Source of the DNA: Cacconaster sp045641345
Lineage (GTDB): Bacteria > Bacteroidota > Bacteroidia > Bacteroidales > UBA932
DNA: 64,000 nucleotides
Direction: 5' to 3'
NCBI GenBank assembly: GCA_045641345.1
Contig: JAZUGR010000014.1
Span: forward strand, 94,959 to 158,958
Shown piece by piece: positions 8,398 through 16,200 of the stretch (within the stretch, counting starts at the first letter, position 1; each line of letters begins with the position of its first letter). The translations under genes were made by a program, and so were the position numbers. The notes below the pieces were generated by a model. That model ran no database searches. It was given only the letters and a program-made list of their open reading frames with translations, and was not told the origin of the DNA.

Positions 8398-9618
8398 TCA
8401 CTTGCCATAATTGCAACGTATATAGTAGGATATTGCGCAGAACATAAAAGCATTGCTCCAACGCATATATGATATTTTGGAGCTGATTCCGGGTTTGAGC
8501 TGATAGTAGAAATAGCCTTTCCTATCCTGCATATTCTTTATTGTCCAATCCATCACTTTCTCCGCCAATGGACGATATTCGTCAAATTTATGCAGACGGG
8601 ACAATGTTACAAACAACTGCCCGGGGCAATGGATGTCAATGGGATATTTCTTGTTGTGGTAATACTTGGGGCTACCATCCTGTTCAAAGAAATTTTCGAT
8701 ATAATATCTGAACCCTCTTTCGATATTTTCGTGAAATGAGGCGTCTCCTGTCAGCTCTTCATATGCCGCAAGTCCGTCAAGATTGTATCCGGTATGAAAG
8801 CTGTCTTTCCAATTCTGCACGGGAAGAAGTCCATACACCCAGCTGCCATCTTCCTCCTGTCCATCACAACAGGCCATAACTGATTGCCGGGCAGCTCCCC
8901 TGTATTCCTCCTTTCCCGAATACTTGTAGCAATAGCTGAGCAGCCTGGCACCAAGCAGCGCAGCGTTATACACGGTGTCATTGCCCTTCAACGGGCTGTA
9001 CGAAAACAGGAAACCTTGCGGGCAGTCGTGCCTGTGAAGGTCTTTCATCACAAACTCCCCTGATGACAGGGCAATCTCGAGCAGATCCTTCCTTCCCGTA
9101 ATCCCGTATGCCTCGAACAGGGCCGTAGCGCAGAAGCTGGTGGCCACCACAGTGGGGGTGTCTTTAGGGAAAAGAAACAGCCTCCGGGCCTGCCAGTCAA
9201 AGTTGTAGCCCCAGCAGGCGCCGTGATAATCGCCCTCCGAACGAAGCGTGACCAGCAAATCAGCGAGTTCGTTCACTTTGGCCAGCAACGACTCTCTGGA
9301 GCCCACCTCATCCGACAATGATTCATCCCTGCACACGGCATTGTACAGATTGCAATAGCCCTGTAGGAACAATCCGATACCCTTGGCATTATATCCCTTG
9401 GGAACAAGCGCTATTCTGCGGAAATTCACAGGACTCCTTTTGAAGCCCTGAATCATCGCGAGCCTGCACAAAGCAGATTCCTTCAGCCACGGTATTGCCT
9501 GGAACACCTTGGAGTTGAGTCCGTCATACGGATCCCAGCCCTTATAACCCTCCGCTTCGCAATATGCGCGGAGTCGCGAAAAAGAATCAAATCGTGAAGC
9601 CACAGCCGTATCGATCAA
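8398..9618 (-). CDS. (alpha/alpha)6-barrel, six-hairpin glycosidase-like protein
   Basis: A protein of about 400 residues with no signal peptide. It has the opening FDSFSRLRAYCEAEGYKGWD, internal Trp/Tyr-rich helical repeats (LFLQGYCNLY, YKYSGKEEYRGAARQ, FHTGYNLDGLAAYEELTG) and a C-terminal KISYMRWSNAFMFCAISYYI. I recognise this as a six-hairpin, glycoside-hydrolase/lyase-like family that often occurs in exopolysaccharide loci. Database records sometimes carry the misleading name delta-aminolevulinic acid dehydratase. No catalytic residue can be assigned. The frame at 9618 opens with TTG and overlaps the upstream ATPase by 32 nt; GTG at 9603 is an alternative start. There is no ATG before the conserved block. 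Confidence 0.7.
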   Translation of the reverse strand: MIDTAVASRFDSFSRLRAYCEAEGYKGWDPYDGLNSKVFQAIPWLKESALCRLAMIQGFKRSPVNFRRIALVPKGYNAKGIGLFLQGYCNLYNAVCRDESLSDEVGSRESLLAKVNELADLLVTLRSEGDYHGACWGYNFDWQARRLFLFPKDTPTVVATSFCATALFEAYGITGRKDLLEIALSSGEFVMKDLHRHDCPQGFLFSYSPLKGNDTVYNAALLGARLLSYCYKYSGKEEYRGAARQSVMACCDGQEEDGSWVYGLLPVQNWKDSFHTGYNLDGLAAYEELTGDASFHENIERGFRYYIENFFEQDGSPKYYHNKKYPIDIHCPGQLFVTLSRLHKFDEYRPLAEKVMDWTIKNMQDRKGYFYYQLKPGISSKISYMRWSNAFMFCAISYYIRCNYGK

Positions 9619-10738
9619 GCAGATAAAATCTGAGAAATCTGTTTGTTATACTATAGAATCCATCGTTCTTTGAGATATACTCTTTTGAATACAAGGCTAT
9701 CAGCGCACTTTGGACTGTACTGCTGCTCCTGAGGGAATGACGTAGCACAAAACCGCTGGAGGTGGCCTCCTTTACTTTCCCCTCCTTCGCAATTGCAATG
9801 AGAACTTGCTTCTGCATCTCCGGGAGGTCTGCAATGTTGTCGTCAAAGGCTCTTTTTTCAAGTTTCAGAATATGTCGCAAGGCTTGCTCCACGTCGGCAA
9901 AATCCGCTGTTCCGCCATCTTGTTTTTCGCCGTAGATTTCATTCAACATCCGTTGAACATACCAAGTGTGTCCCTCGAAAAGATCATAAACCATATTGAA
10001 GCATTCTGCTGAAAGCTTTTTCCCGCCTGCATCGAAATGGCGCTGTGAAAAAGCCCTATACTCTGTCTTATCTATCGGTCCCAAAGAGAGAGGAGTACTG
10101 CTCATATAGAACGGTTCTCCCGGATTTGTAAAAAGTTTATCCATCATCCTCCTTCTGCTTCCCGAATAGATGAATGCTGTCTGACGGCATTTTTGAATAT
10201 ATGATCTAAGCAGGGCTATTACATTACCTTCCGGATAATCAGCAATTTGTTGGAACTCGTCTATTGCCACAAGGCACGGAGTGTCTGAATTCTCCAGATA
10301 TTCGAAAATCTCCTTCAGAGTAGTCTTGGGTTGCGTGATGGCACCGAGTGAAATGTCGAGGGAGATCTGACCTGTTATCGGATCATATTTTATTCCCGGT
10401 GCAAGCGACCTCACATAGGAGAAAAAACGCTCCGCCATTTTCTGCCCCTTACCCTTAAGCTGGCCAAGCAATTCTTCACTCAGCAACATCACCATCTCCG
10501 ACAGATTTGACGTCGGATAAAGATCCACATAAAAAGTCTTGAACCGGGAACTGATTTCCTTTTGTGCAAAAACGTGGCTGATCAACCCGGATTTTCCCAT
10601 CCTCCTGTCCGAAACCAGTACCGTATTCCTGCCATTCAGTATATTGGAAAGCATTTCACGTGTTTCTTCCCTGCGGTCGCAGAAATATTCCCGACCATAA
10701 TAATCACTCGTAATGACAAAAGGGTTGACTGGCTTCAT
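9587..10738 (-). CDS. stand-alone AAA/STAND-type ATPase
   Basis: A 383-residue P-loop ATPase resembling the ATPase_2 (archaeal-type) family common in Bacteroidota. Walker A is SDRRMGKSGL (43-52), Walker B is LVAIDEFQQI (about 156-165), and an SGSRRRMM sensor-like segment lies at about 192-199. The C-terminus is a winged-helix-like region ending FLRFYLLDRYG. Such proteins are frequently mobile and their function is unknown; they are not part of sugar biosynthesis. It has its own TAnnTTTG promoter and an upstream palindrome, and it sits beside higBA, so this stretch looks like an insertion into the polysaccharide operon. Confidence 0.8.
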   Translation of the reverse strand: MKPVNPFVITSDYYGREYFCDRREETREMLSNILNGRNTVLVSDRRMGKSGLISHVFAQKEISSRFKTFYVDLYPTSNLSEMVMLLSEELLGQLKGKGQKMAERFFSYVRSLAPGIKYDPITGQISLDISLGAITQPKTTLKEIFEYLENSDTPCLVAIDEFQQIADYPEGNVIALLRSYIQKCRQTAFIYSGSRRRMMDKLFTNPGEPFYMSSTPLSLGPIDKTEYRAFSQRHFDAGGKKLSAECFNMVYDLFEGHTWYVQRMLNEIYGEKQDGGTADFADVEQALRHILKLEKRAFDDNIADLPEMQKQVLIAIAKEGKVKEATSSGFVLRHSLRSSSTVQSALIALYSKEYISKNDGFYSITNRFLRFYLLDRYGCGFTI

Positions 10739-10752
10739 CTTATAAATTTTCG

Positions 10753-10760
10753 CAAAAATA
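10753..10760 (-). promoter_or_regulatory. -7 element upstream of the ATPase gene
   Basis: TATTTTTG on the minus strand matches TAnnTTTG and lies 14 nt before the ATPase ATG. No clear TTTG -33 box is present at the usual distance; the region there is AT-rich and carries a palindrome. Confidence 0.5.
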
Positions 10761-10776
10761 ATTATTTAAGTTTAAA

Positions 10777-10794
10777 TTACCTAAACTTAGGTAA
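10777..10794. promoter_or_regulatory. 18-bp palindrome, candidate operator
   Basis: TTACCTAA-AC-TTAGGTAA is a perfect 8-bp inverted repeat with a 2-nt centre. It sits around the position of the -33 box of the ATPase promoter, as a repressor or activator site would. No dedicated regulator gene is adjacent apart from higA. Confidence 0.5.
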
Positions 10795-10808
10795 AATTTA
10801 TAATTCCC

Positions 10809-10961
10809 CTACACCCTGTTATTCACATACCCCTCTGCGCCATCCATAAAGATAACTTGAGCAGGTACTCCGGCTACGCAATTGTTCCGAAGTGTACCTA
10901 AATATCGTGTTGCATCAGCAATCACAAATTCTTTGAATTGTTTGTAAGATGAAAATGTCAT
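10809..10961 (-). pseudogene. internally deleted serine/sugar O-acetyltransferase remnant (50 aa)
   Basis: An ATG 4 nt after the deacetylase stop opens a 50-codon frame. It starts MTFSSYKQFKEFVIADATRYLG, which resembles the N-terminus of CysE-like acetyltransferases of capsule loci. It then passes directly to NNCVAGVPAQVIFMDG and YVNNRV, which resembles the C-terminal end of the same fold (the AGVPAxVI segment). The hexapeptide beta-helix that should lie between is absent, suggesting an in-frame internal deletion of well over 100 codons. Whether the mini-protein is made is unknown. It could alternatively be an unrelated small ORF. Confidence 0.5.
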
Positions 10962-10965
10962 AGAT

Positions 10966-12075
10966 TTACACAACGGAAGAATCTCCAAGTATTACACCTT
11001 TACCGATTGATGTAATTGTCGGGAAAATAAAGTTTCTGCGTGCCAGTTTTTTTAGGAGCCATTCAAAATTCTTACCATCATCAAACAACGATTTCGGGTG
11101 CCCCACGAGAACAAATACATTACGGTCTTTCTGCCTTTCTATTTTCCGCATAAACTCTCTATGCAAGGATTTGGATAAAAGGCAATAATCCCAGGTCTGG
11201 CATTCGCGGCCAAAAAAATAAGACAATTTACTGCTCTTACTTCCAGCTGATGTTTTCGCTTCAAATGTTTCTTTTGAATTGGTTTTATTCTTTAGCAAGG
11301 AGGCTATCCGACCCAATGATAAAAATTTGCGTACCCGCATTATGTTAAAGCCAACGATAGGCAATTCAATAATGTCAGAATCAGGAACTATATTTTCTAC
11401 ACCCAGGCCACAATGCCAGAACCCAACATCATTTGGAAGTCGCGTAAAATCGAAGAATTGACGACGCCCGATTTCAATTCCGCCTGGATAGATAGATGAA
11501 TCGCAACGAAAGCCCGTTTCTCTCATCACATCGATAATCCGTTCGGAAGGCTGTATGCAATATCCTCCGGCGCGGACAGCATTGCAGATATAATCCGGTT
11601 TTATTGGCTTGATCAATTCTTCCAGCGTCTTCTTGCCTTTTTCAAACAAATTCCGAAGAGAGTACTCCCCTTCTTTTTCGTAACCTCCAAGTCGCCAATC
11701 GCTTTCATTTATATGCCATCCCCCATTTCTCCAAACAGCCTCAACCCATTGGGGATGTAAATGAAGTTGCACGTCGTGTCCTTTGCCAGCAGCCCGCTTT
11801 ATTTGATTTTCAATCGCCTCAATGGGGTTTTCGGTATATCCCATAGTATTACCCTTATTCCACTCCTCCTTCAGACGCCAATACTCAATCACCTCAAAGA
11901 AAATAGTCAATCTGGCATTATTCTTTTCTGCAATAGACAAAAGCACTTCGGTTGGCTCAATGATGTGTTTGAAAACATCTCCTGAACCGTTTCCGAACAA
12001 TTCGTAGTCCAAAGTCAAGAGTACTATTTTCCTCTTTTTTCCCTCGTATGACCTTTTGCAAATTCTACTTTGCAT
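10966..12075 (-). CDS. polysaccharide deacetylase-like protein (NodB-related)
   Basis: A 369-residue protein with deacetylase landmarks. TLDYELFG (21-28, Asp23) replaces the usual TFDD motif, QLHLHP (about 104-108) corresponds to the HxxxH/P metal motif, and a later RAGGY segment is the usual substrate-side Arg motif. It resembles the WalW-like polysaccharide-deacetylase subgroup. No signal peptide is visible, so it may act on cytosolic or lipid-linked sugars. The ATG at 12075 overlaps the AAC(3)-like gene by 52 nt, and no later ATG precedes the first motif. Base composition is AT-richer than in the flanking wec genes. Confidence 0.7.
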   Translation of the reverse strand: MQSRICKRSYEGKKRKIVLLTLDYELFGNGSGDVFKHIIEPTEVLLSIAEKNNARLTIFFEVIEYWRLKEEWNKGNTMGYTENPIEAIENQIKRAAGKGHDVQLHLHPQWVEAVWRNGGWHINESDWRLGGYEKEGEYSLRNLFEKGKKTLEELIKPIKPDYICNAVRAGGYCIQPSERIIDVMRETGFRCDSSIYPGGIEIGRRQFFDFTRLPNDVGFWHCGLGVENIVPDSDIIELPIVGFNIMRVRKFLSLGRIASLLKNKTNSKETFEAKTSAGSKSSKLSYFFGRECQTWDYCLLSKSLHREFMRKIERQKDRNVFVLVGHPKSLFDDGKNFEWLLKKLARRNFIFPTITSIGKGVILGDSSVV

Positions 12076-12890
12076 TTTTCAAGTAATTCAGTATTATCTA
12101 TGGTATAACAGAATGTATCTCCAAATGGAAATCTAACATACGAAGAGCAACCAAGTTTCTTTACGTAATCACCTGCAGGAATACAATCAGCCATTAGTCT
12201 TCCATTATGCACATAAGTTTCAACAACGTGTTCGCTTTTTGTCTTATCTATCAGCTTTAATCTATATTTACCTTGATAATACTCGTTTTTCTCTATATCT
12301 AAAATGACATCTTCGAAAACATGAAATATAGGTATATTTTTTATACCCAATCCCAAACTCTTACTTCCTGCCTTTAAAAATTTTCCGTATGGAGAATCCC
12401 AATAAAAAGGAGTTGTGCTGTTTTCATGTCCTTCAGCATAGTATTCGGCGTCCTTACCCCATACACATACGGCTTTGGTGGGATGCATACTCATGACAAC
12501 CCCCGGCATTTTCTTAAAAACGTTTGTCAGAATCCCCATTCCTGATTTTGTAGTATTCATATCGAATACCATTCCTTTCTTTGCCCATTCGGTCGAGTTC
12601 ATAGGAGGATAGTATGGAAGCATCAGGGTTCCCTGTTCGCCTACCAAATCTTGAAGCAGAAGAATGACATCCTGAGGAGAATAGCCATTAGAATTTAAAC
12701 TGGCAAATCCTGACGTGACAATTAATCTATCGCCAGTTTTGACTCCAAGTTCCTCGACTAATACGTGTTTCAACTCTTCAATAGACGTTTTATCATGGTG
12801 CAGGAAAAAATGTTTCATTTTTCGCAACATCCTGCGTAAACGACTTTTCGATTTTGATGACCAATATCTTGCGATTAATCTACGAAGCAT
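12024..12890 (-). CDS. AAC(3)-family N-acetyltransferase, probably acting on sugars
   Basis: A 288-residue protein of the aminoglycoside 3-N-acetyltransferase fold. It has GDRLIVTSGFASL early, the motif QGTLMLPYYP, and the characteristic HPTKAVCVWGKDA followed by SPYGKFLKAGSKSLGLG. In capsule loci, members of this fold are generally acetyl-CoA-dependent transferases for amino sugars of the repeat unit, so antibiotic resistance should not be inferred. It is AT-rich and lies in the horizontally variable centre of the operon, 26 nt after the truncated acetyltransferase gene. Confidence 0.75.
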   Translation of the reverse strand: MLRRLIARYWSSKSKSRLRRMLRKMKHFFLHHDKTSIEELKHVLVEELGVKTGDRLIVTSGFASLNSNGYSPQDVILLLQDLVGEQGTLMLPYYPPMNSTEWAKKGMVFDMNTTKSGMGILTNVFKKMPGVVMSMHPTKAVCVWGKDAEYYAEGHENSTTPFYWDSPYGKFLKAGSKSLGLGIKNIPIFHVFEDVILDIEKNEYYQGKYRLKLIDKTKSEHVVETYVHNGRLMADCIPAGDYVKKLGCSSYVRFPFGDTFCYTIDNTELLEKCKVEFAKGHTREKRGK

Positions 12891-12916
12891 AACACTCTTA
12901 TTTCCCTAATATACTA

Positions 12917-13237
12917 TCATCTTGAACTTTCCCTTTTCCTGATGAACCTCACCGGATTTCCTGCCCAGATTTCGAACGAAGGAATGTCCTTCGTCACAAC
13001 GGAGGAGACTCCAACTATTGCACCTTCACCGAGCGCAGCCAAAGTCACACCGCTTTCAATAGTGATGTCTTGCGGATAATTCGTATCGAAAATCACATCT
13101 TCCCCGATAAATGTATGCTTGGGGCCCAAAATATTCACCCCTCCCAGTTTGCATATTCGGCTACGCCAGCCCCTGGATGGCATCGGCAGATGTTGGAGGT
13201 GAAGGAAAACAAGTATTTTTAGTCTATGCAATTTCAT
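12917..13237 (-). pseudogene. internally shortened left-handed beta-helix acetyltransferase (106 aa)
   Basis: The frame starts at ATG 13237, overlapping the upstream glycosyltransferase stop (ATGA). It encodes an acetyltransferase N-terminus (SRGWRSRICKLGGVNILGPKHTFIGEDVIFDTNYP) and a normal C-terminus (GEGAIVGVSSVVTKDIPSFEIWAGNPVRFIRKR). Full-length relatives carry roughly 45 extra residues between SGVTLA and GEGAIVG, including beta-helix coils and the catalytic His region. Here the two parts are joined in frame. The reading frame is intact, so this may be a recent deletion or an inactive remnant rather than a classical frameshifted pseudogene. Confidence 0.55.
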
Positions 13238-14265
13238 ACTAAAATATCCTCTATTTGCCTGGCAACTTTGGATGCAAGGAAATGCTCCTTTGCATAAAAA
13301 TGATTATAAACTGATGTTCGCTTTGTGAGTTCTTTTTCCTGCAAAAATGGTTCAATCAACTTGGCGAAATCTTCGGGTTCCTTAGAATCCGTCATCCTGC
13401 CCATTTTTCCATCCTCAAAGAAGTCGTTCAACCCTCCGACTGCCCTCGTAACAACAGGAAGTCCGAATGCCATAGCTTCAAGTACAACAGTCGGCATACC
13501 TTCTCCGTGACTCGTGAAGAAGAAGAAGTCAGCATTCTTGTATTCTTCAATCACGGTTTGACCGCTCAGTCCACCAGTAAAAGTGATGCCCTCAATATTA
13601 TTGTCTTTTACATATTGTTTGAGTTCCGGAAGAGCAGAACCATCCCCTACTATTCTCATTTTCAAATAAGGGTATTTCTCATACAACAGATTATAAGTCT
13701 GAACAGCCTCAAAAACACCTTTAGCCTTTTCAATACGGGAGAGAAATAGGATATTCTTCACTTCGCCAGTTCTACCGTTGATGTTAAATCCCTCTATCAT
13801 ATCATCCGGCACCTTGGTGGTTGAAAGTTGTATATCCGTTGTTACACCGTGATTAACCAGAATATCCTTAAACGCTTGTGCCAATACAATTATGTGCGAC
13901 GCTTTGTTCAAATTCCCTGCAATCCACTTCCAATCGGTTTTTTTCGCATATTCAAGGTCGAACCCATGGATGAAAACAGAGACTTTAAAGCCAAAAGCTT
14001 TCGCCAGATTAAGATAAAAGAAATCCCTCCGAAGCGCTCCATTCCCAAGAGATGGATTAACCAAAACCATATTAGGCCTGAATGTAAGAAGATACCATAC
14101 ATATCTAATGACTGTAACTGGAGTCAACACTTTCCGATACTTTACCCTTCCTAAGGAATTGTATTTAACATTGCAATTCCAATAAGGTTTCAAACCCTTA
14201 TAGTGATTTGCCACGCCACCCAAATTATGGATATCCGGAGTATTTATCAGTAGCTTATTCCCCAT
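13234..14265 (-). CDS. GT4-family glycosyltransferase
   Basis: A GT-B fold retaining glycosyltransferase of 343 residues. The C-terminal half carries LFLSRIEKAKGVFEAV, the nucleotide-binding region MRIVGDGSALPELK, and the EX7E-type block HGEGMPTVVLEAMAFGLPVV. The N-terminal half has NLGGVANHYKGLKPY and VFIHGFDLEY. It should act on the cytosolic face, adding one sugar to the lipid-linked repeat unit. Donor and linkage cannot be read. It is coupled to the following short acetyltransferase by a 4-nt overlap, and about 90 AT-rich bases separate it from the GT4 gene upstream. Confidence 0.85.
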   Translation of the reverse strand: MGNKLLINTPDIHNLGGVANHYKGLKPYWNCNVKYNSLGRVKYRKVLTPVTVIRYVWYLLTFRPNMVLVNPSLGNGALRRDFFYLNLAKAFGFKVSVFIHGFDLEYAKKTDWKWIAGNLNKASHIIVLAQAFKDILVNHGVTTDIQLSTTKVPDDMIEGFNINGRTGEVKNILFLSRIEKAKGVFEAVQTYNLLYEKYPYLKMRIVGDGSALPELKQYVKDNNIEGITFTGGLSGQTVIEEYKNADFFFFTSHGEGMPTVVLEAMAFGLPVVTRAVGGLNDFFEDGKMGRMTDSKEPEDFAKLIEPFLQEKELTKRTSVYNHFYAKEHFLASKVARQIEDILV

Positions 14266-14355
14266 AATTCATCTTCTATGTGTCATAACTGCGATATTCC
14301 CGATTATACTTAAATGGCAAGTGCATAGAGCAATCCAGATTAGGCGCAACACATT

Positions 14356-15459
14356 TCAGTACACAAAGGTACAATCTTTTCCCAACTGATAAATTGTTTT
14401 GTAGTTATCAGCACATTTTCCCATCGAATACTTCTCGTGATATTCATGTATTATCATATCGCGGGAAATGCGGTCACTCTCCGACATCGCTTGTTTTATT
14501 TTCGAATAAAACTCCTCATCAGAAAAGCCTTTGGTCATATATCCGTTTTCGCCATCACGGATGACATCCTTTATTCCTCCTGCAGGCGTGCATACCGGAA
14601 TCACTCCCATCGACATTGCCTCAAGCAAGGTGAGAGGAAGGCCCTCGTAAATGGAAGACAGAATGAAATAGTCAGCCTGCGCCAGATAATCGGCCACGTT
14701 TTTCCTTTCGCCGATGACGTGTATGTTCGGATGGCTCTTGTATCTGACCATATTGTCTTCGTGCCCTGCGCCTACGACAAGAAGTTGGGCATCGCTCCCT
14801 TCAGCGGAAAGCCTTTCAAAGACATCAAATAATAGTTTGTGGTTCTTCTCCTGAGCACAACGGGCGACATTGATGAAGACAGGTTGTTTTCCTCTGGTCA
14901 AAGAACATACTTCTTCCCTGACTTTTTCGGCATCGACTGTCAGTTGTACCTTTTCGCGGCCATTGATTATCACCTCATCATTATCAAGACCATACAACTG
15001 CCTGTATGATCTGCTGCACTCCCGGGAAATCGTTACCGCCTGCACCTTTGAAGAATAGAAATGTCTGTTGATCGGCTTGCACCATCTCCAGCGGAGACAT
15101 TTGTCTGCCAGGCTGTGGAGAGTATGAACATAACGGGGCGATTTGCAAAACAATGCCGGAAGATACAGGAGAATCAGATTGCTGTGGCAATGCACGACAT
15201 CCGGTTTCAGTTGCCTTATCACCCTGCAGACCGATATGAGACTGGCTATGGTCAATCCTTTTTTCCGACCGAGGTTGACGAACCTGACCTTCTCATTTAT
15301 GTCGGCTTTATAATGCGCATTCCCGGAGTTGTCAATGTCACACACGGTCAGGATGGTGACGTCATTGTCCTTGTTTCCTGCAAGATTGTTTGCAAGATCC
15401 ACCACAAACCGTTCGGCGCCTCCGGAAGAAAGGGAATATATGATTTCAAGTACTCTCAT
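14356..15459 (-). CDS. GT4-family glycosyltransferase
   Basis: A 367-residue GT-B glycosyltransferase beginning RVLEIIYSLSSGGAERFVVDLANNLAG, the SGGAER acceptor-side motif of many GT4 enzymes. The donor domain has VFINVARCAQEKNH, LLVVGAGHEDN, and the block SSIYEGLPLTLLEAMSMGVIPV with the two conserved Glu. The ATG at 15459 is chosen because it starts this conserved N-terminus and lies 22 nt after the upstream acetyltransferase stop. A longer version overlapping that gene has no family support. It probably adds an internal sugar to the repeat unit. Confidence 0.87.
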   Translation of the reverse strand: MRVLEIIYSLSSGGAERFVVDLANNLAGNKDNDVTILTVCDIDNSGNAHYKADINEKVRFVNLGRKKGLTIASLISVCRVIRQLKPDVVHCHSNLILLYLPALFCKSPRYVHTLHSLADKCLRWRWCKPINRHFYSSKVQAVTISRECSRSYRQLYGLDNDEVIINGREKVQLTVDAEKVREEVCSLTRGKQPVFINVARCAQEKNHKLLFDVFERLSAEGSDAQLLVVGAGHEDNMVRYKSHPNIHVIGERKNVADYLAQADYFILSSIYEGLPLTLLEAMSMGVIPVCTPAGGIKDVIRDGENGYMTKGFSDEEFYSKIKQAMSESDRISRDMIIHEYHEKYSMGKCADNYKTIYQLGKDCTFVY

Positions 15460-15481
15460 TTCATAAACTTCATATATCGTC

Positions 15482-16183
15482 TCAATAAAACCAACATGAA
15501 TTTCCATCAAACTCATACGTCAAACACCTTGGTCGTTCAGCGACCTTTTTAGCCGGAATACCGGCAACTACGTCGTACGGGGCGACATCCTTTGTAACGA
15601 CACATCCGGCACAACACACGGCACCCTCTCCAATGTTGACTCCGGGCAGGACTATCACATTGCAACCTAACCAAACCCTGTCGCCTATCGTCACCTTCAT
15701 CGGGCGCCTCTTGTCAGGGCCAAACCACGGGTCACGATGATCGTGCTGTAATGTATAAATGGATACATTACTCGAAATACTGACGTTTTTTCCGATTACA
15801 AGGCCATTGCGGGCATCAAGCAAGGCATTGTCGCCTATTATCGAGCCGCTACCTACCGTCAGCATATCAGGCTTCCTGATTTCAGTTCTCCAATGGAATA
15901 CACATCGAGTCCCCATTTGCACGCCACAAAGACGATACATAAAACGGCGTCCCGACACAGAAGGTATCAACCCTATATTGAAGAGAACATACCTGCTCAA
16001 TCCTGACTTTGTCATCCTTTCAAGAATTATGTACGGTGCTGCCAGTATCTTTCTGGCAATTCCGCCACGCTGCACCATTCTGGCATTAAAGAACATCAGG
16101 GGGGGGTAAATAAGAAATACGACAAGCCACTTTAAGCATATCAGCAGCGATACAGCACAGGCAATGATGATAATGGTATTCAT
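15482..16183 (-). CDS. membrane-anchored hexapeptide (maltose/galactoside-type) acetyltransferase
   Basis: A 233-residue protein with a hydrophobic N-terminal segment (about 3-31, TIIIIACAVSLLICLKWLV), probably membrane-anchored, followed by a left-handed beta-helix acetyltransferase domain. Landmarks are FHWRTEIRKPDMLTVGSGSIIGDNALLDARNG, the catalytic-loop region YTLQHDHRDPWFG, and the C-terminal GEGAVCCAGCVVTKDVAPYDVVAGIPAKKV. Unlike the two acetyltransferase-like genes downstream, this one has the complete beta-helix and His-containing loop, so it is the likely active O-acetyltransferase of the locus. Confidence 0.85.
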   Translation of the reverse strand: MNTIIIIACAVSLLICLKWLVVFLIYPPLMFFNARMVQRGGIARKILAAPYIILERMTKSGLSRYVLFNIGLIPSVSGRRFMYRLCGVQMGTRCVFHWRTEIRKPDMLTVGSGSIIGDNALLDARNGLVIGKNVSISSNVSIYTLQHDHRDPWFGPDKRRPMKVTIGDRVWLGCNVIVLPGVNIGEGAVCCAGCVVTKDVAPYDVVAGIPAKKVAERPRCLTYEFDGNSCWFY

Positions 16184-16200
16184 ACAAGCTATAAATCCTT

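Noticed and set aside
8398..9618. Delta-aminolevulinic acid dehydratase
   Set aside because: The name appears in databases for this family, but none of the HemB active-site lysine or metal motifs is present; the sequence looks like a six-hairpin barrel.
12024..12890. Aminoglycoside resistance gene
   Set aside because: The fold is AAC(3)-like, but it lies inside a glycan operon beside other sugar acetyltransferases, where such proteins acetylate sugars; resistance cannot be inferred.
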